From positions 238,616 through 268,666 of the forward strand of contig MNCI01008947.1 of the NCBI GenBank assembly GCA_015680685.1: a stretch of 30,051 bases of DNA, written 5' to 3'. Position 1 is the stretch's first letter. Every line of letters starts with the position of its first letter. The translations under genes and the position numbers were made by a program. The notes below the pieces were generated by a model, which was not told where the DNA came from, searched no databases, and worked only from the letters and a program-made list of their open reading frames with translations. Source of the stretch: Gnetum montanum. Its lineage: Eukaryota > Streptophyta > Gnetopsida > Gnetales > Gnetaceae. Below, in pieces: positions 19,380 through 30,033 of this stretch.

Positions 19380-20380
19380 AGGAAAACTTATTTGAAATCT
19401 TTATGTTTCAAATAAACTATGGACATAAGTTATCAAATGAAAATATATTTATGGAGGTTTTCATTTTCATAATTATCTTCTCATAATATGAACAAGTCTT
19501 ATTTGATGAAGTTTTAAAAGCATTAAGCCTTGGTTCCAAATGCATATTAAAATTTAGGAGAATGTTGTTCAATGGGATAACTCAAAATAATATCAGGTAT
19601 ACTCTACTTATGATAGCTTGGCACATCATGAGAAGGATTTGGAAAAGGCTAATTGGTGGCATTGGATCATTTAGTTATAATTTTTTTTTTCAAAATGTTT
19701 ACACAATTACTTTTCAATAAAATATTTATTAAAAGAATAAGGAATCATTGTTGATGATTTGTATGTGCTTTGTGATGCACATGTAGAGATCTTACATCAT
19801 GCTCTTTTTTATATGCATAAAGGTGTATGTTTCTTGGAAGGAAATCATTAAGTGTATTAGCATTTGGGTTTGATCCAACTTAACTCTTGAGAATGTATTG
19901 ACATTTTGGTTATCTACACTAGAGAAGTGGTGGAATAGATCTTTAAAAGCTCTTCTTCCTTGCATCTTTTATTAATGGTGGATTTTCCCTAATGCCTTTT
20001 TACTTCAAAGAATCACCATCATTCCATGTGTTGTTACTTTATAAGATTTGAATATTTTGTCCATTACTTCCAAGAATGATGATGTCTCTTAATTTAGTTA
20101 TGAGAGAAATGAGTTGCTTAGTACTTTGCATGTCTAGGATCATGTCGTTGTTATGCATTTTTTTGAGATAAGTTACTTTATGTATATATTTTTATTTTTT
20201 ATTTTATTCTATTTTAAGTACTCCATTGAGGTTCATTACTTTTGGTTTTAAAGGAGAATTATGTTTAGTTTGTCATGGTAATCTTAATTTTTGGCTTTTT
20301 TTAATATTGTCTTTTTGGTGATGCAATCACTATAGATCCAAGTTTAGTTTACAATATTTTCTCAAAAAAAAAAAAAAAGA
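19380..20380 (+). mobile_element. Probable L1-type LINE 3' fragment with poly(A)
   Basis: Broken frames in 19600-20100 include VLCDAHVEILHHALF (about 19760-19805), resembling the zinc-binding 'C..C....E...H..F..C' region at the end of plant L1 ORF2. A non-coding 3' region with GTTTTAAAGG and a TGGCTTTTTTTAATA block ends in an A15 run at 20364-20378, and the A-rich sequence continues to 20405. It would be a 5'-truncated insertion; its tail abuts the gypsy remnant that starts at 20405. The coding similarity is weak, and the poly(A) is the stronger evidence. Confidence 0.4.
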
Positions 20381-20404
20381 GAAGAAAAAAGTAAAAGAAA
20401 AAAA

Positions 20405-20720
20405 CTATGGAAATAATATCACATTATACTTGGTCTCTAAAAGAACCACTCTTAAAAAATAGAAAATGCATCTCTTCTTTACTTCTTGAAAATGATTTAT
20501 AGAAAGCCAATACACTGTATAGGGTTTAGGTTGAGGAAATTTCTTCAAGCCAGGATAATTCATTACCTTGGAAGAAATAATATTATTTTGGGCATCACCA
20601 AGTATTAAGTTGTGAATCCATTTTCCCACTAGGGATATATCTAGCCACAATTTTAAAGAGAATTTTCCTTAAGGTATCCTCATTAACATTGACATTTAAG
20701 ATAAAAAAATTAATTTTAGT
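20405..20720 (-). pseudogene. Gypsy protease remnant (second element, -)
   Basis: The open stretch 20650-20405 reads LGDAQNNIISSKVMNYPGLK then FPQPKPYTVYWLS and KKRCIFYF. This parallels plant gypsy retropepsins (a D(G/T)G-S-x-NN-(I/L)(I/V)S active-site region, then P.PKPY...WL and (V/E)..QC.(V/I).F). The active-site glycine/serine residues are altered. It lies downstream of the gag remnant on the same strand. RT is absent because the element stops at the L1 tail at about 20404. Confidence 0.55.
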
Positions 20721-20984
20721 TACGAGCATATGATTACCTTTATTTGAAGAGTCTCCCTTCTCTAAAGTTTTAAGTTTGTTACCTTTTGAAATTTTGGATT
20801 CATTAGTTGAAGAATTAAACCTTCAAAGCATTGTTGTTTCCTTGATCTCTATCCTTGTTAGATTTTCTTTCCTTGAATCTTAGCCTTTCTTATTCTTTTT
20901 TGCTTTTCATGTGAATCTTCTCTGGCATTTCCTCTCTTATTTACTCCTTTTTCTTCCTTTGAATATTTGAAGTCTCTATCCTTT

Positions 20985-21185
20985 GAAGTCTTGGAATATC
21001 TATTGTAACCATGGCATTTTTTCTCAGTCTTAAAAGCTAAACCAAAATTCTCATCAAAAGTTTGAGGCTCATAGAATGTAATATAGAAGTCTTGGAATAT
21101 CTATTGTAACCATGGCATTTTTTCTCAGTCTTAAAAGCTAAATCAAAATTCTCATCCAAAGTTTGAGGCTCATAGAATGTAATAT
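20985..21185. repeat. Tandem duplication, 101-bp unit, within gag remnant
   Basis: Units 20985-21085 and 21086-21186 differ at two internal bases. A unit of 101 is not a multiple of three, so the duplication shifts the Gag frame. High identity suggests it is recent relative to the decay around it. Confidence 0.85.
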
Positions 21186-21371
21186 CTTGTTGATAATCCT
21201 CCTTCAATTCACCTTGTTAGAAAGATTTTTAGAAATCCATATAATACTTCTTTATAATTTTGTTATGTTGTCTCATGTATTTTAGTCTTTGAATGACTTC
21301 CTGCCTATGTTGGATCATTTCAAACTTTTTCTTAAGCATGAATTGCATAAGAGACTAATCCTTAATTTGAA

Positions 21372-21835
21372 TACCATTGCTCACAACATAAGCATGACCT
21401 TTGCTTTCACATCAAAATTGTGCCATACCTTCAAGCTTTATTTTAGCATATGATATCTTTTGATGATATTTAACATATTTAAGCTTAAAATGTTTGTCCA
21501 ACATTTTGAGCCAAGAGAGAAATGATTTGGTACTGTTCATCCCATTGAAGGTCTTCACTTCAACATGGGACAATCTAGAAGCATGCTTGAATGTCCTAGA
21601 AGGAGTACCATTGCTCACAACATAAGCATGACTTTCTTTTTTACATCAAACTTATGTCATACGTTCAAGATTTTTCTTAGCATATGATACCTTGTGATGG
21701 TATTCAACATCTTTAAGCTTAACGTATTTATCCAACATCTTGAGTCAAGAAAGAAAAGATTTAGTATCATTTATTCCATTGAAGACTTCACTTCAACATG
21801 GAGTAGTCTAGAAGCATGCGTAAATTCCCTAGAAA
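21372..21835. repeat. Tandem duplication, 234-bp unit, within gag remnant
   Basis: TACCATTGCTCACAACATAA starts both units (21372 and 21606). Both contain matching blocks ending in TCTAGAAGCATGC. The unit is 78 codons, so it preserved frame when it arose, and its copies are clearly more diverged than those of the 101-bp duplication. Confidence 0.8.
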
Positions 21836-22239
21836 GTGTAAGCTTAATCCCTTTACTTGGATTCCATTGAGGCTTTGAACTACGGTCCTTGTTTTCCTTT
21901 ATTGGAAATATGAATCCATGAGACTTGTTTTCAATACTTGGAACATGAGGAACCTCATTCTCTCCAAAGTTTTCATCCCTAAAAGGAATTTCATCTTTAA
22001 GAGGTGGCATGGATGAATGCCTTAATGAAGAAACCTATAATGAAGAAGCCCTTGAGTTATTTTCTTATCTAGATGTCCTTGGTGATGGAAGATGTTCTTT
22101 GTTTTCTTCTAGCTTCTAAAGTTTGTTTACAATGTACTTAAGAGAATTTCTCATGGCTTTCATGTCTCTACCCAAATGATAAACTATCTTCTTTTTTGGG
22201 GTTATGATGGAAATGACCTAAAAGATAAAATTTACAAAT

Positions 22240-23350
22240 ACCATAACGTAGGATCAAAGCATCAAGCATACTTACAAAAAAAATTAGAGTATCCAAAAGT
22301 AATTAGTTAAGAGTTTCTCAAATCCTAATTAAAATATGTTCAAGACATGTAAACCTTAGCTAATTCAAGCTAATAGGTGTTACAATTCACAATTATTTCC
22401 AATACCCAAAAATTTGATCACATTGATAATCAAAAGAAATTTTCAAAGCCATAATGGAATATGAAAATAACAAAAATGGAAATTGCAAATCAAATCAATG
22501 AGATAGTAAAAGGATCCCTTGTGCTAGTTAAGAGGATTCTTCAGTTGAATTGAATTATGTTCAAACCAATATGGTAAGGATCTCCCTTGGATTTCATAAC
22601 CTAAGATCACTTGAGAGTTTAAATCTCCAAAATAACTTATTATTGACTAAGAAAAACAAAGGAAACTTTATTATTGCTTTTAAAAAAAGAAATACAATGC
22701 ACAATTGGAAGCATAATACTCACTAAGGATAGACAATTAAATAATCATACCCTTACTCCACTCACTCACAACATAAGGACCATCATGAGGATGATCTTTC
22801 ATTCAAAATTCTCAATGAAAGCTACAATCAACTTAATTTAGAGACATTGCTCTCAAGCTTTGCACATAGTCCTATGTCCTTTTCTTCCTTTTATAATTAT
22901 TAGAGTGACTAGTGATCTTTCTTTTAAAATTTGTGCCCTTTTTGAAAAATTACTTTTCCTTAGATTGCAAGGGCTTACAACTAGCAACCAATTCACAACT
23001 TCATAGTATGGCTATATTACGACTCACTGCTAGCTTACACTTGTAAAGTAACCAAATTTCTCTTCATTGTTTCTTTGATTATGACTAATTACAACTTAAA
23101 ATCTGGCCATTATGACCTCTTGTGATTCAAAGATACTCAAAACTTAGTAATCAATGCAAACAATCTTTTTTTTTTTGGTTTTTAGCAAAATTTTGCTTGT
23201 ATTAGCCTACACTTTTAGATTGTAATTGACTACAATCTGCAACAACTTGTAGTAGCCTACCAAAAACCTCAAAAGACACACAATGTACTCTAAAGAAACA
23301 TAACAATGATCACAATGACTCCTAAATATCTCTAGGAAATATTAAGAATT
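22240..23350 (-). repeat. Candidate 5' LTR of the second gypsy element (-)
   Basis: On the - strand, TATAAAAGG (22895-22887) is followed about 210 bases later by AATAAAG (22682-22676), then U5-like sequence and, just before gag, TGGTATTTG (about 22223), which may be a decayed TGGTATCAG primer site. Upstream of the TATA box are short near-palindromes such as GATTGTAATTGACTACAATC (about 23219-23238). The outer boundary is not resolved. Confidence 0.35.
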
Positions 23351-25050
23351 GAAGATACATGCCAAAGGTGGATTTATGTCTTTGTTAACTAATGAATCTT
23401 CAAACTAAAACATTTGCATTTTTAACTTGAAATTTTTTTTTTTTGGGGTTTTCAATTTGTGAACTTCCAAAATAAGCAAAAAATGACCCAAAAGCAAGGG
23501 TGAATCAAGGTAAAAAATAAAAATAAAAACTATTATACCACAAATGAAGAATTTAGACTTAATGCTTTCAAATCATGCTTTGGTATTTATGCTAATTCTT
23601 AGAAGATATCACTAACTATGAATAACATAGTTAGCATATGTAATTTAAAATTCAATATCATGGGCCTTAATAATGAATAAAATTTGTGACTTTTCCATAA
23701 TGTAGCAAGATAAAAAAATGCAAAGAAGAGATTAAATATGTAGGCCTCATGCACATCACAAAGAAGATAGGTAATCATATAAATTATTTATGTATTTAAA
23801 TTAAGATTTAAAATTATTGACAAGTAACGAAAGTGATTGAGGGTAAAGAGGAAAATCATCTTATATAAATTATAAAAGTTCAAGTGTAGATTGGTTAGAA
23901 CAATGAAAGCGACTAATCAGGTGGCTTATACAATGAAACCATCACCATCTATTAGAAAATTCATTTCATGAGCTTCCTCACTCGTAATGTTGTGTCCACT
24001 CACTTGTAATGCTAAGTTATTAAGAATTTGCAAGAGGGTTTTGCCCATAGTAGGCACTTGTCATTTTGCTCTTGTGAATCTTGTCAATGAGACAACCATG
24101 GATTTGCAACAACTAAGAAGATATCAATTGTTAGAGTGGTAGTAATTACAACTTTTATACTTGAATTTAAAATTAGTTGTATTTGGAAAATAATGGTTTT
24201 TTACTTATTATGTTTCAATGTACTATTTGTGGTATTTGTGTTAACTATGCTTTGATATAATATAGAAAATTTATAAGTTAATATAATATGAAATTAATAA
24301 CATCATAACTACAATTGAAGATCATGTTACAAGTAAATTAGTTGGTTTTCAATATATATATTTAACCTACAAAGTCTTTTCCCATGGAATGCAGCTAAAA
24401 TAAGGGAATTATATTGGGTTTTTTTGGGCACTTTTACATGATTTTTACACTTGAAAATATTTTTAGTGGAATAATGGATGATGAATTTTGGGCTTTCTAA
24501 TTTAAAAATAAAACATGAAAATTACAACTATTTGGTCCTACTTACAAACAATAGCTAGTTCCTAAATAATGTTTCCTATGGTATATGGCTTTAATTCATA
24601 ACTTTGGCTTGTCTTAAGCTTCAATCTTCATGTATGGAAATGATAATTTCATGCTATGAACATTTCCTCCTTTAGTGTTAAATTTATGTTGCCTATAGTT
24701 TCTTGATTTGTCTTCACTTGTGAACCTTCATCTTCATTTATCCTTATCACCCTAATCTTGTTGTTCAATAATTTAATTCTATAAGGTTATAGGATTTTGG
24801 TCATGAGATCTATTAATTATTCACTTGTCTCCACATGTTTTTTTTCATTGTGCTTATTGATCTATCCTATGCCCTGGTGCTTTAAAAATCAGACAATTAG
24901 GTAGAGTGGTTGGTTAAGCTTATGTTTTAGGTATTTACCAAGTTTTTGAGTACTTGGACAAAATAGAGATAAAGGAAGTTAAATTAAGGATTAAAGGATT
25001 CATGGAACAAGGATTGACCAAGTCAAAATCATTTTCTCTCAACCTTGGAT
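23351..25050. other. Unassigned AT-rich stretch
   Basis: Read on both strands, it shows only homopolymer runs (for example T at about 23430-23442) and short frames. No gene, repeat unit or family motif could be supported. Confidence 0.4.
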
Positions 25051-25074
25051 GTAGCCTAGATATTTAGGTTTCAT

Positions 25075-25345
25075 GGTAGACATCCAAGACAAGAGTAAGT
25101 AGAGTTCAGAGTTGATCTTCCATCCAATCTAGATGTCCTAGGACTTAGCCTAGACATGATATACTATAGATGTCTTAGGCTTGAGGTTAGATTTCCTGGA
25201 TGGTGGATGTTCTAACCTTAGTGTGACATCACACTAGAGGTGATCTAGATCTTAAGATGAACATTCTATTACATTTTAGATGTCCCATTTGAGCCTCAGC
25301 CTTCTTAGTGTAGATGTCCAAGCTTTGAATTTGATGTCTTAGGTT
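25075..25345 (+). repeat. Irregular array of GATGTC/GACATC motifs
   Basis: TAGATGTCCTAGG (25130), TAGACATG (25151), TAGATGTCTTAGG (about 25167), GGTAGACATCC (about 25074), TAGATGTCCCA (about 25279), TAGATGTCCAAG (about 25312) and TGATGTCTTAGG recur at roughly 20-base or longer intervals. The core is the same as in the 27933-28207 array. Confidence 0.5.
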
Positions 25346-25560
25346 GTTGTTTGAAGAAGTAAAAAAGTCCTTTCTAGCCATTTCCAAAACTTTAGTTATT
25401 GATAGGAAACTTGCATGAGCATGAGAATTATAAAAGAATGATTCTAGATCTTTATCCTCTAAGTAATTCAAGGTAATCATTGGCTTAACCTCGTTGGATT
25501 GAGCATCTTGTTTTAACCGAGATATTGCAAGAATTGAAAGATTATTGGGAATTGCACTAT
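25229..25560 (-). pseudogene. Unrecognised coding remnant
   Basis: On the - strand the frame is open from about 25560 to 25229. It contains ISRLKQDAQSNEVKPMITLN, LESFFYNSHAHASFLSITKV, then SSNNNLRHQIQSLDIYTKKA. The C-terminal half is hydrophilic and could form a helix. I do not recognise a family; a piece of another retroelement's extra ORF is possible. Its end overlaps the GATGTC array. Confidence 0.25.
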
Positions 25561-27932
25561 CATTGTTACATTATTTTCCCTTGCTTCAATTATTTTTTAA
25601 TCATCAATGTCATACCCCAAAATTTATCATAGATAAATTATAAAAATGTATTAATAGGCATGATAAATAAATCTTAATTTCTTAATAAATCCTTGAGCAA
25701 CTTAAATACTTATAAAAAAAATAAGCACACAAAAGGATAGTCACCTAGAGCCATTGTATTTATCCTACTAAATGGGGTCTTGGGAGGGTTGGTAGATGAG
25801 TGGAAGTCTAATATCTTTGAGTGGCAATGCCCAAGCTTAAACTTAGGTCTTCAACTTGAGAAATGAGTACCTTAGTTCACTCCAAATGATGGTCATTATA
25901 TAAGCAAATAAACACTTAGAAACTTAATAATTTAAAACCACTTGAAATTTATGTTAACTTATTAATGTCCACTTAGGCCTTGTTAAAACATAAATTAGAT
26001 TTTAATGGAAATTTCATAATCATGGTCCATATTAGAAAACCATAAAATGACCAAAACATAATATGAAATGCATAAAGAGGTAATCTTTCATCCAAAGTTG
26101 ATTCTTCTTCTAGCTCCACCTTGCTCACCTTTCAAGATTTTTGCTAACTTTTTATAGAAAACATGCAAGAAGGGTTAGAACACCTTCATAGTAGATGAAA
26201 AATCAATTAGAAGCTCCATGGAACATTACTAAAGTATTGGTTTCATGTTGAAAAACACATTATTAGTGTAGCTAGAATGTTTATTAACATAAATGTTAAC
26301 TTAGAGTTCATCATAAAATGCATAAATTAATCATAGATATTTGGTTTTTTCTTAATAGTGGTATTCCCATAAGGTTCTGACATCAAACATTAGAATTAAT
26401 ACAAGATTAATACTAACTTAAACTAGTTATCAAAGATTATTCGGTGTAATACCTGATCTATCTAGGCCAATCCTCATAGATGACAAGACCCATTGTTGGG
26501 TTAGAAACCCTCATGCATGTCAATTTTTAATTGTTGAATTATGTTGTATCTAGTATCAACCCTATATCTATCTTGATATTCTAAATCCTCACACTATCCA
26601 AAATGTGTTAAATTTCTATTGTATAGTTCTAATAATGTATTGTAATTTTGGCTGAGGTCATAAACTTATCAAAATTGATGTAATAATCAACAATGTGTTC
26701 TCGACCTTTAGAGATTAGCTAGGTGCAAATCTTCGTCAAGCAAGAACAGGTTTAGATCTAGAAATATCTAAGAAATATGCCAAGCACCACAATGAGTAAG
26801 AGAATGGAAGAGAGATTACTGTACAATTAATGCTAAGAGAGCTAGTAGTGCCAAGTATCTATAGACAAAAAGTAGGGTTTGAGAAATTCAAAGAATAAAG
26901 AATTAATAATCTATTTTCTAAATATTGGTAATATGTATCTACAAAAAGGGTGAAATGGTTAACCACTGGGTTAAAGTCACCAAGAGAATACTAGAATAAG
27001 CCCACATATCTAGGAATGGGTTCTAAGATAAATAAAAGAATGATGGAAATAATCCCAAATATCCATTAACATGTTTCATAACCATATTCTTAATTTATTC
27101 CTAAATTATAGAATAAAATAAAATATGAAAATATAAACTTAAACTTAAATAAAGTACCAGTAATGGCTCAACATGATTCTTCCAATTTACTTGCACTTAG
27201 GAGCACAAGAATTAGTAAAGAGAATTAGAAAATAAATTTAGATAAAAAAATAGAAGTTAAAAGAATAAATAAAATATCAATGTATCACATGTAAGTAAAG
27301 AATCAAGCATCTAACCATTAAGATATAAAATAATAAAGAGGCCTTAGGTTCTAGATGCAATAATGGGTATTAGCATACATTATCCAGTATAATACAACAT
27401 TGGATGATAAAAGATAACATTATTCTTAATGAACAAGCATAATAATAGAGAACAAAGAAAAGGTTCAATTTTCTAAATGCCTAGGTATTATAATCAATGT
27501 GTGCATATTGATTAGATCCATTACTCTCTCATTGTTGTATCATGCATGCTTGGATTTAGATCTAATATGCACATAACTTGGGTAGACATGATTTGTAATA
27601 TTATCCATCATAGACTCTCATTCTTGTTGTAATTTTTGAAGCTTTGTGAAGTGTAGTCTCTTACTTTAGGGAGATCTACATTGTAATTCAAAAAGGTTCA
27701 AGAGTTTGTTAATTTGCTTCTACCTTGAGGGATACATGAGTGTGTCCTATTGTAGGATCATAATTTGTTCATGACCTCACGAGGTCCTTAGATTTCTTAT
27801 AGGGTATCAAGCTTGTTGTTCACCTAATGGAGAAGTGTGTAGGATCTAAGGATCTACTTGTTGTAGGGACAACAATTTCAATTCCCTTGTTATTTTCTCT
27901 ACAAGTTGTTTTTGTAGGTTTCTAGCTCTATG
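25561..27932. other. Unassigned AT-rich stretch, possible LTR-derived
   Basis: TGTCATACCCCAAAATTT at 25608 resembles the start of many plant gypsy LTRs, and GGGTATCAAGCTTG at 27802 resembles a decayed initiator-Met primer site (TGGTATCAGAGC). These might bound a roughly 2.2-kb LTR, but nothing links them. A 10-bp inverted repeat (TGTGCATATT at 27500, AATATGCACA at 27564) lies between. No coding region was seen. Confidence 0.25.
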
Positions 27933-28207
27933 AAGACATCTTGGAAGAGCATGAGATTTCTTGGCTGAATTGCAATCTTTTCAAAGGAGACATCTTGTTG
28001 ATGAGGATGCATCTTGGACCTTGGGAAGACATCTTGGACACTAGCAAGATGTCTTGGGCACTAGAAAGACATCTTGGATTTTAGGAAGATGTCTTGACTA
28101 TTGGCAAGAAATCTTGGGAATTGAGGAAACATCTTATTATTAGGAATGACATCTTGTACTCATGTGAGATGTCTCATCAATATCTAGAATTGATAAGGAG
28201 ATGTCTT
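27933..28207. repeat. 20-bp minisatellite of near-palindromic AAGA(CA/TG)TCTTGG
   Basis: Units start at 27933, 27953, 27987, 28006, 28026, 28046, 28066, 28086, 28106, 28126, 28146 and 28166, with a looser one near 28198. The period is exactly 20 from 28006 to 28166. The core alternates between AAGACATCTT and AAGATGTCTT. It lies 200 bases from LTR3. Confidence 0.75.
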
Positions 28208-28409
28208 GTTTGATATGGTAAAGCTCCAACATGGTAAATTCAATCAGAAACATCTAGAGAAAGTAAGATCCATATGGGAAACATCTATAGAGCCATTTGG
28301 AAAAGGTTCCTAGAGTTTTTGGATCTTTATAATCATGTTTTGTATCCATGATTATCATGAAGAGTTAGAGCAAGCAAGGGAAGATCAAGAAGAGCTTGTG
28401 CAAGGGAGG
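28208..28409. other. Short unassigned flank between array and LTR3
   Basis: Apart from two ACATCTA(G/T)AGA-like words that may be stray array units (about 28247 and 28279), nothing is recognisable. It is the genomic flank beyond the end of element 3. Confidence 0.35.
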
Positions 28410-28955
28410 TGATGAGAGGTGAGGTATCCCTACGCTCAACCATACAAATACAAGCATCCATGCACGATTCGGTCAAATTTCAAGGACTAAGTGCTTATGC
28501 GCCTTTGTGGAACAAGAATGGGTTGATCAATTATTGTCTTCCCAAGCTTACTTGTATGTCATGATTGTATGGTTAAGTAAACTTGAGGCATATGATTTTT
28601 ATACTTTTTATGTGTTTTTATGTTCTGATACTAATAAGGGAGGAGAGAGATAACTAAGTAACTAATTTAATTTGACTACTTATTAACTAGGCTCTAACTT
28701 ATCCTAACACCAGTATTCGTTCTCACTTGTTGTACACATCTTGAACCAGTGCAACACTACTGGGATTACCAAACGCTAATCGTTACCGGGTTACCAAGTG
28801 TTACACGCATGCTCAAAGTGATTGTACTATGTGTGCTTACTTAGTAGAATTGTAGGGTGAGAGAGAATCATTAATTAACTAAGGAAAGCATTAACTAATA
28901 GTAATTAACATTAATTAATCTATTTTGAGTTTTGTAAGGTTTATCACAAAGTTTT

Positions 28956-29007
28956 TCTTTATTGCTGTACACAAGGTGTGCTTAGGTACACAATGCTCGA
29001 ATAAAGA
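28956..29007 (-). terminator. Poly(A) signal within an inverted repeat (LTR3)
   Basis: On the - strand, TCTTTATT (29007-29000) pairs exactly with AATAAAGA (28963-28956) across a 36-base loop. Confidence 0.65.
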
Positions 29008-29128
29008 TTTGTTCACTTTATGGCTCCTACTGTGGGCACGCAAAAATAATTCTAACTCTGAGAGGGAGAAAAGGGAAGAGTTTGGGCAAGGGACTAAGAC
29101 TAACTATGCAAACCAAGTGCGCCTGCCT

Positions 29129-29138
29129 CTTATTTATA
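29129..29138 (-). promoter_or_regulatory. TATA box of LTR3
   Basis: TATAAATAAG followed by AGGCAGGCGC, as in the other two LTRs. Confidence 0.7.
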
Positions 29139-29153
29139 GGCAATGAGGTAGGC

Positions 29154-29183
29154 TGCGATATCGCATGGAAGGCCACGATATCG
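29154..29183 (-). promoter_or_regulatory. U3 CpG palindromes (LTR3)
   Basis: TGCGATATCGCA (29154-29165) and CGATATCG (29176-29183) are perfect palindromes related to those of LTR1 and LTR2. The full 20-mer with the GTAC centre is absent. Confidence 0.65.
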
Positions 29184-29193
29184 CGACTCATCA

Positions 29194-29203
29194 TACCCCC
29201 ACG
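29194..29203 (-). other. Polypurine tract of element 3
   Basis: On the - strand CGTGGGGGTA directly precedes the LTR start TGATGAG, as in element 1. Confidence 0.65.
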
Positions 29204-29409
29204 ACTGAATGAAAACTCGTCCTTGAGTTCCTTACAAAATATTGGGAAGGTATGGGATTATTGACTGAATGAGAATTGATGGTGAAATGGGATGACAGAT
29301 TTAAAGTGCCTAGTAAACTGATTGACAAACATATTACAACATTGGTGTTCATGCCCTTTGTGGTGAACATTGTACATAAATGACATCTAGGCCTCCATTC
29401 AATAGCTTG

Positions 29410-29433
29410 AAGAGAGAGAGAGAGAGAGAGAGA
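29410..29433. repeat. (GA)n microsatellite
   Basis: About twelve GA units lie inside the remnant of ORF X copy 3. Confidence 0.9.
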
Positions 29434-29766
29434 AAATAAAATGAGGCGCGTTGCTGTCGATGTCGTGATTGTGCTTTCCATTGTTTATCCATAGCCATGC
29501 GACCAAACTTGTTCCTGGTGTAAATGTTCTAGCTTCAATTCATTCTGAGTGCTTCCTCTTATTGTAGTCCATAGTTCGTGTAATTACCATCTGCACACAC
29601 AACATAGTTACAAATGAGCAAGGATAAGTAAGCCATAATGCAATTGATACCTTGCCTTGATATAAAGCGCATTGGCTGGTGAAACACCGTGAAAATTACG
29701 AGTCGGCCTCAGGTAAAGATTCGCAATTCAAGCGAGAGTGTGCATCAGCTTTGTTCAAGGACAAGT

Positions 29767-30033
29767 TTATGCTCTACTACGCACGGCAGCGTAATGAGCG
29801 TAATAAGCTCCAAAATAGTCAAAGGAAGAGTCTAGAGAAGCACAACAGTTAGACATTTTTTCTCGTGGCGTATGGATAACTTGTCTTTACGCTCGTTACG
29901 CGGTGGTGCGTACCATTGCGTATTACATCACTAAGGCTAGACATTATTTACGCTTCGCTACGCGCAGCTGCGTAGTGAGCGTAAGTTTGACATTGTCTAC
30001 GCCTCGTTACGCGCAGCTGCATAGTGAGCATAA
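29767..30033 (-). promoter_or_regulatory. Array of four long CpG-rich imperfect palindromes
   Basis: Palindromes of about 37 bases lie at 29767-29803, 29886-29924, 29948-29984 and 29998-30033. The best one has arms TTACGCTCACTACGC and GCGTAGCGAAGCGTAA around a GCTGC centre, with one unpaired base. All four are preceded or followed by a GACA(A/T)-type word. They lie upstream of ORF X in element 3, the same relative position as the decayed module in element B. Confidence 0.6.

Larger units (their letters stand above)
20830..22240 (-). pseudogene. Gypsy Gag remnant (second element, -)
   Basis: On the - strand, HLGRDMKAMRNSLKYIVNKL (about 22175-22115) is an N-terminal helix. MPPLKDEIPFRDENFGENEV (22010) follows, then the Gag core VEVKTFNGMNSTKSFLSWLK and YVKYHQKISYAKIKLEGMA (about 21560-21420), matching the 'V.(I/L)P.F.G......FL.W....' pattern of plant Gag. 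FEMIQHRQEVIQRLKYMRQH (about 21325-21265), QGELKEDYQQDITFYEPQTL and DENFDLAFKTEKK (about 21210-21125) come next. Two tandem duplications (21372-21835 and 20985-21185) disrupt it. It differs from the Gag of element B, so it is a separate family. Stops and frameshifts abound. Confidence 0.6.
28410..29193 (-). repeat. 3' LTR of family A (LTR3, 784 bp)
   Basis: On the - strand it begins TGATGAG and ends CTCATCA, with TATAAATAAG at 29138-29129 and the poly(A) inverted repeat at 29007-28956. It has CCCACAGTAGGAGCC (compare CCCGCAGTAGGAGTCC in LTR2), TTTGGTAATCCC repeats, and GTATGGTTGAGCGTAGGG near its end, as in LTR1. U3 is only about 55 bases, versus 170 in LTR1, because it holds fewer palindromes. 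Confidence 0.8.
29194..29590 (-). pseudogene. ORF X copy 3, mostly deleted
   Basis: On the - strand, GTGTGTGCAG at 29600-29591 is followed by ATG 29590 (MVITRTMDYNKRKHSE, then a stop). A second open frame (29481-29191, starting MESTITTSTATR) carries a Ser-Leu run from a (GA)n tract and ends RTSFHSVVGV, exactly like copy 1 (SRTSFHSVVGV). The PF20167-like and coiled-coil parts are missing, so about 2 kb has been lost compared with copy 2. It lies directly upstream of the polypurine tract and LTR3. Confidence 0.5.

Noticed and set aside
27933-28207. CRISPR-like array
   Set aside because: The 20-bp period has no unique spacers and the context is plant retroelements; it is a minisatellite.
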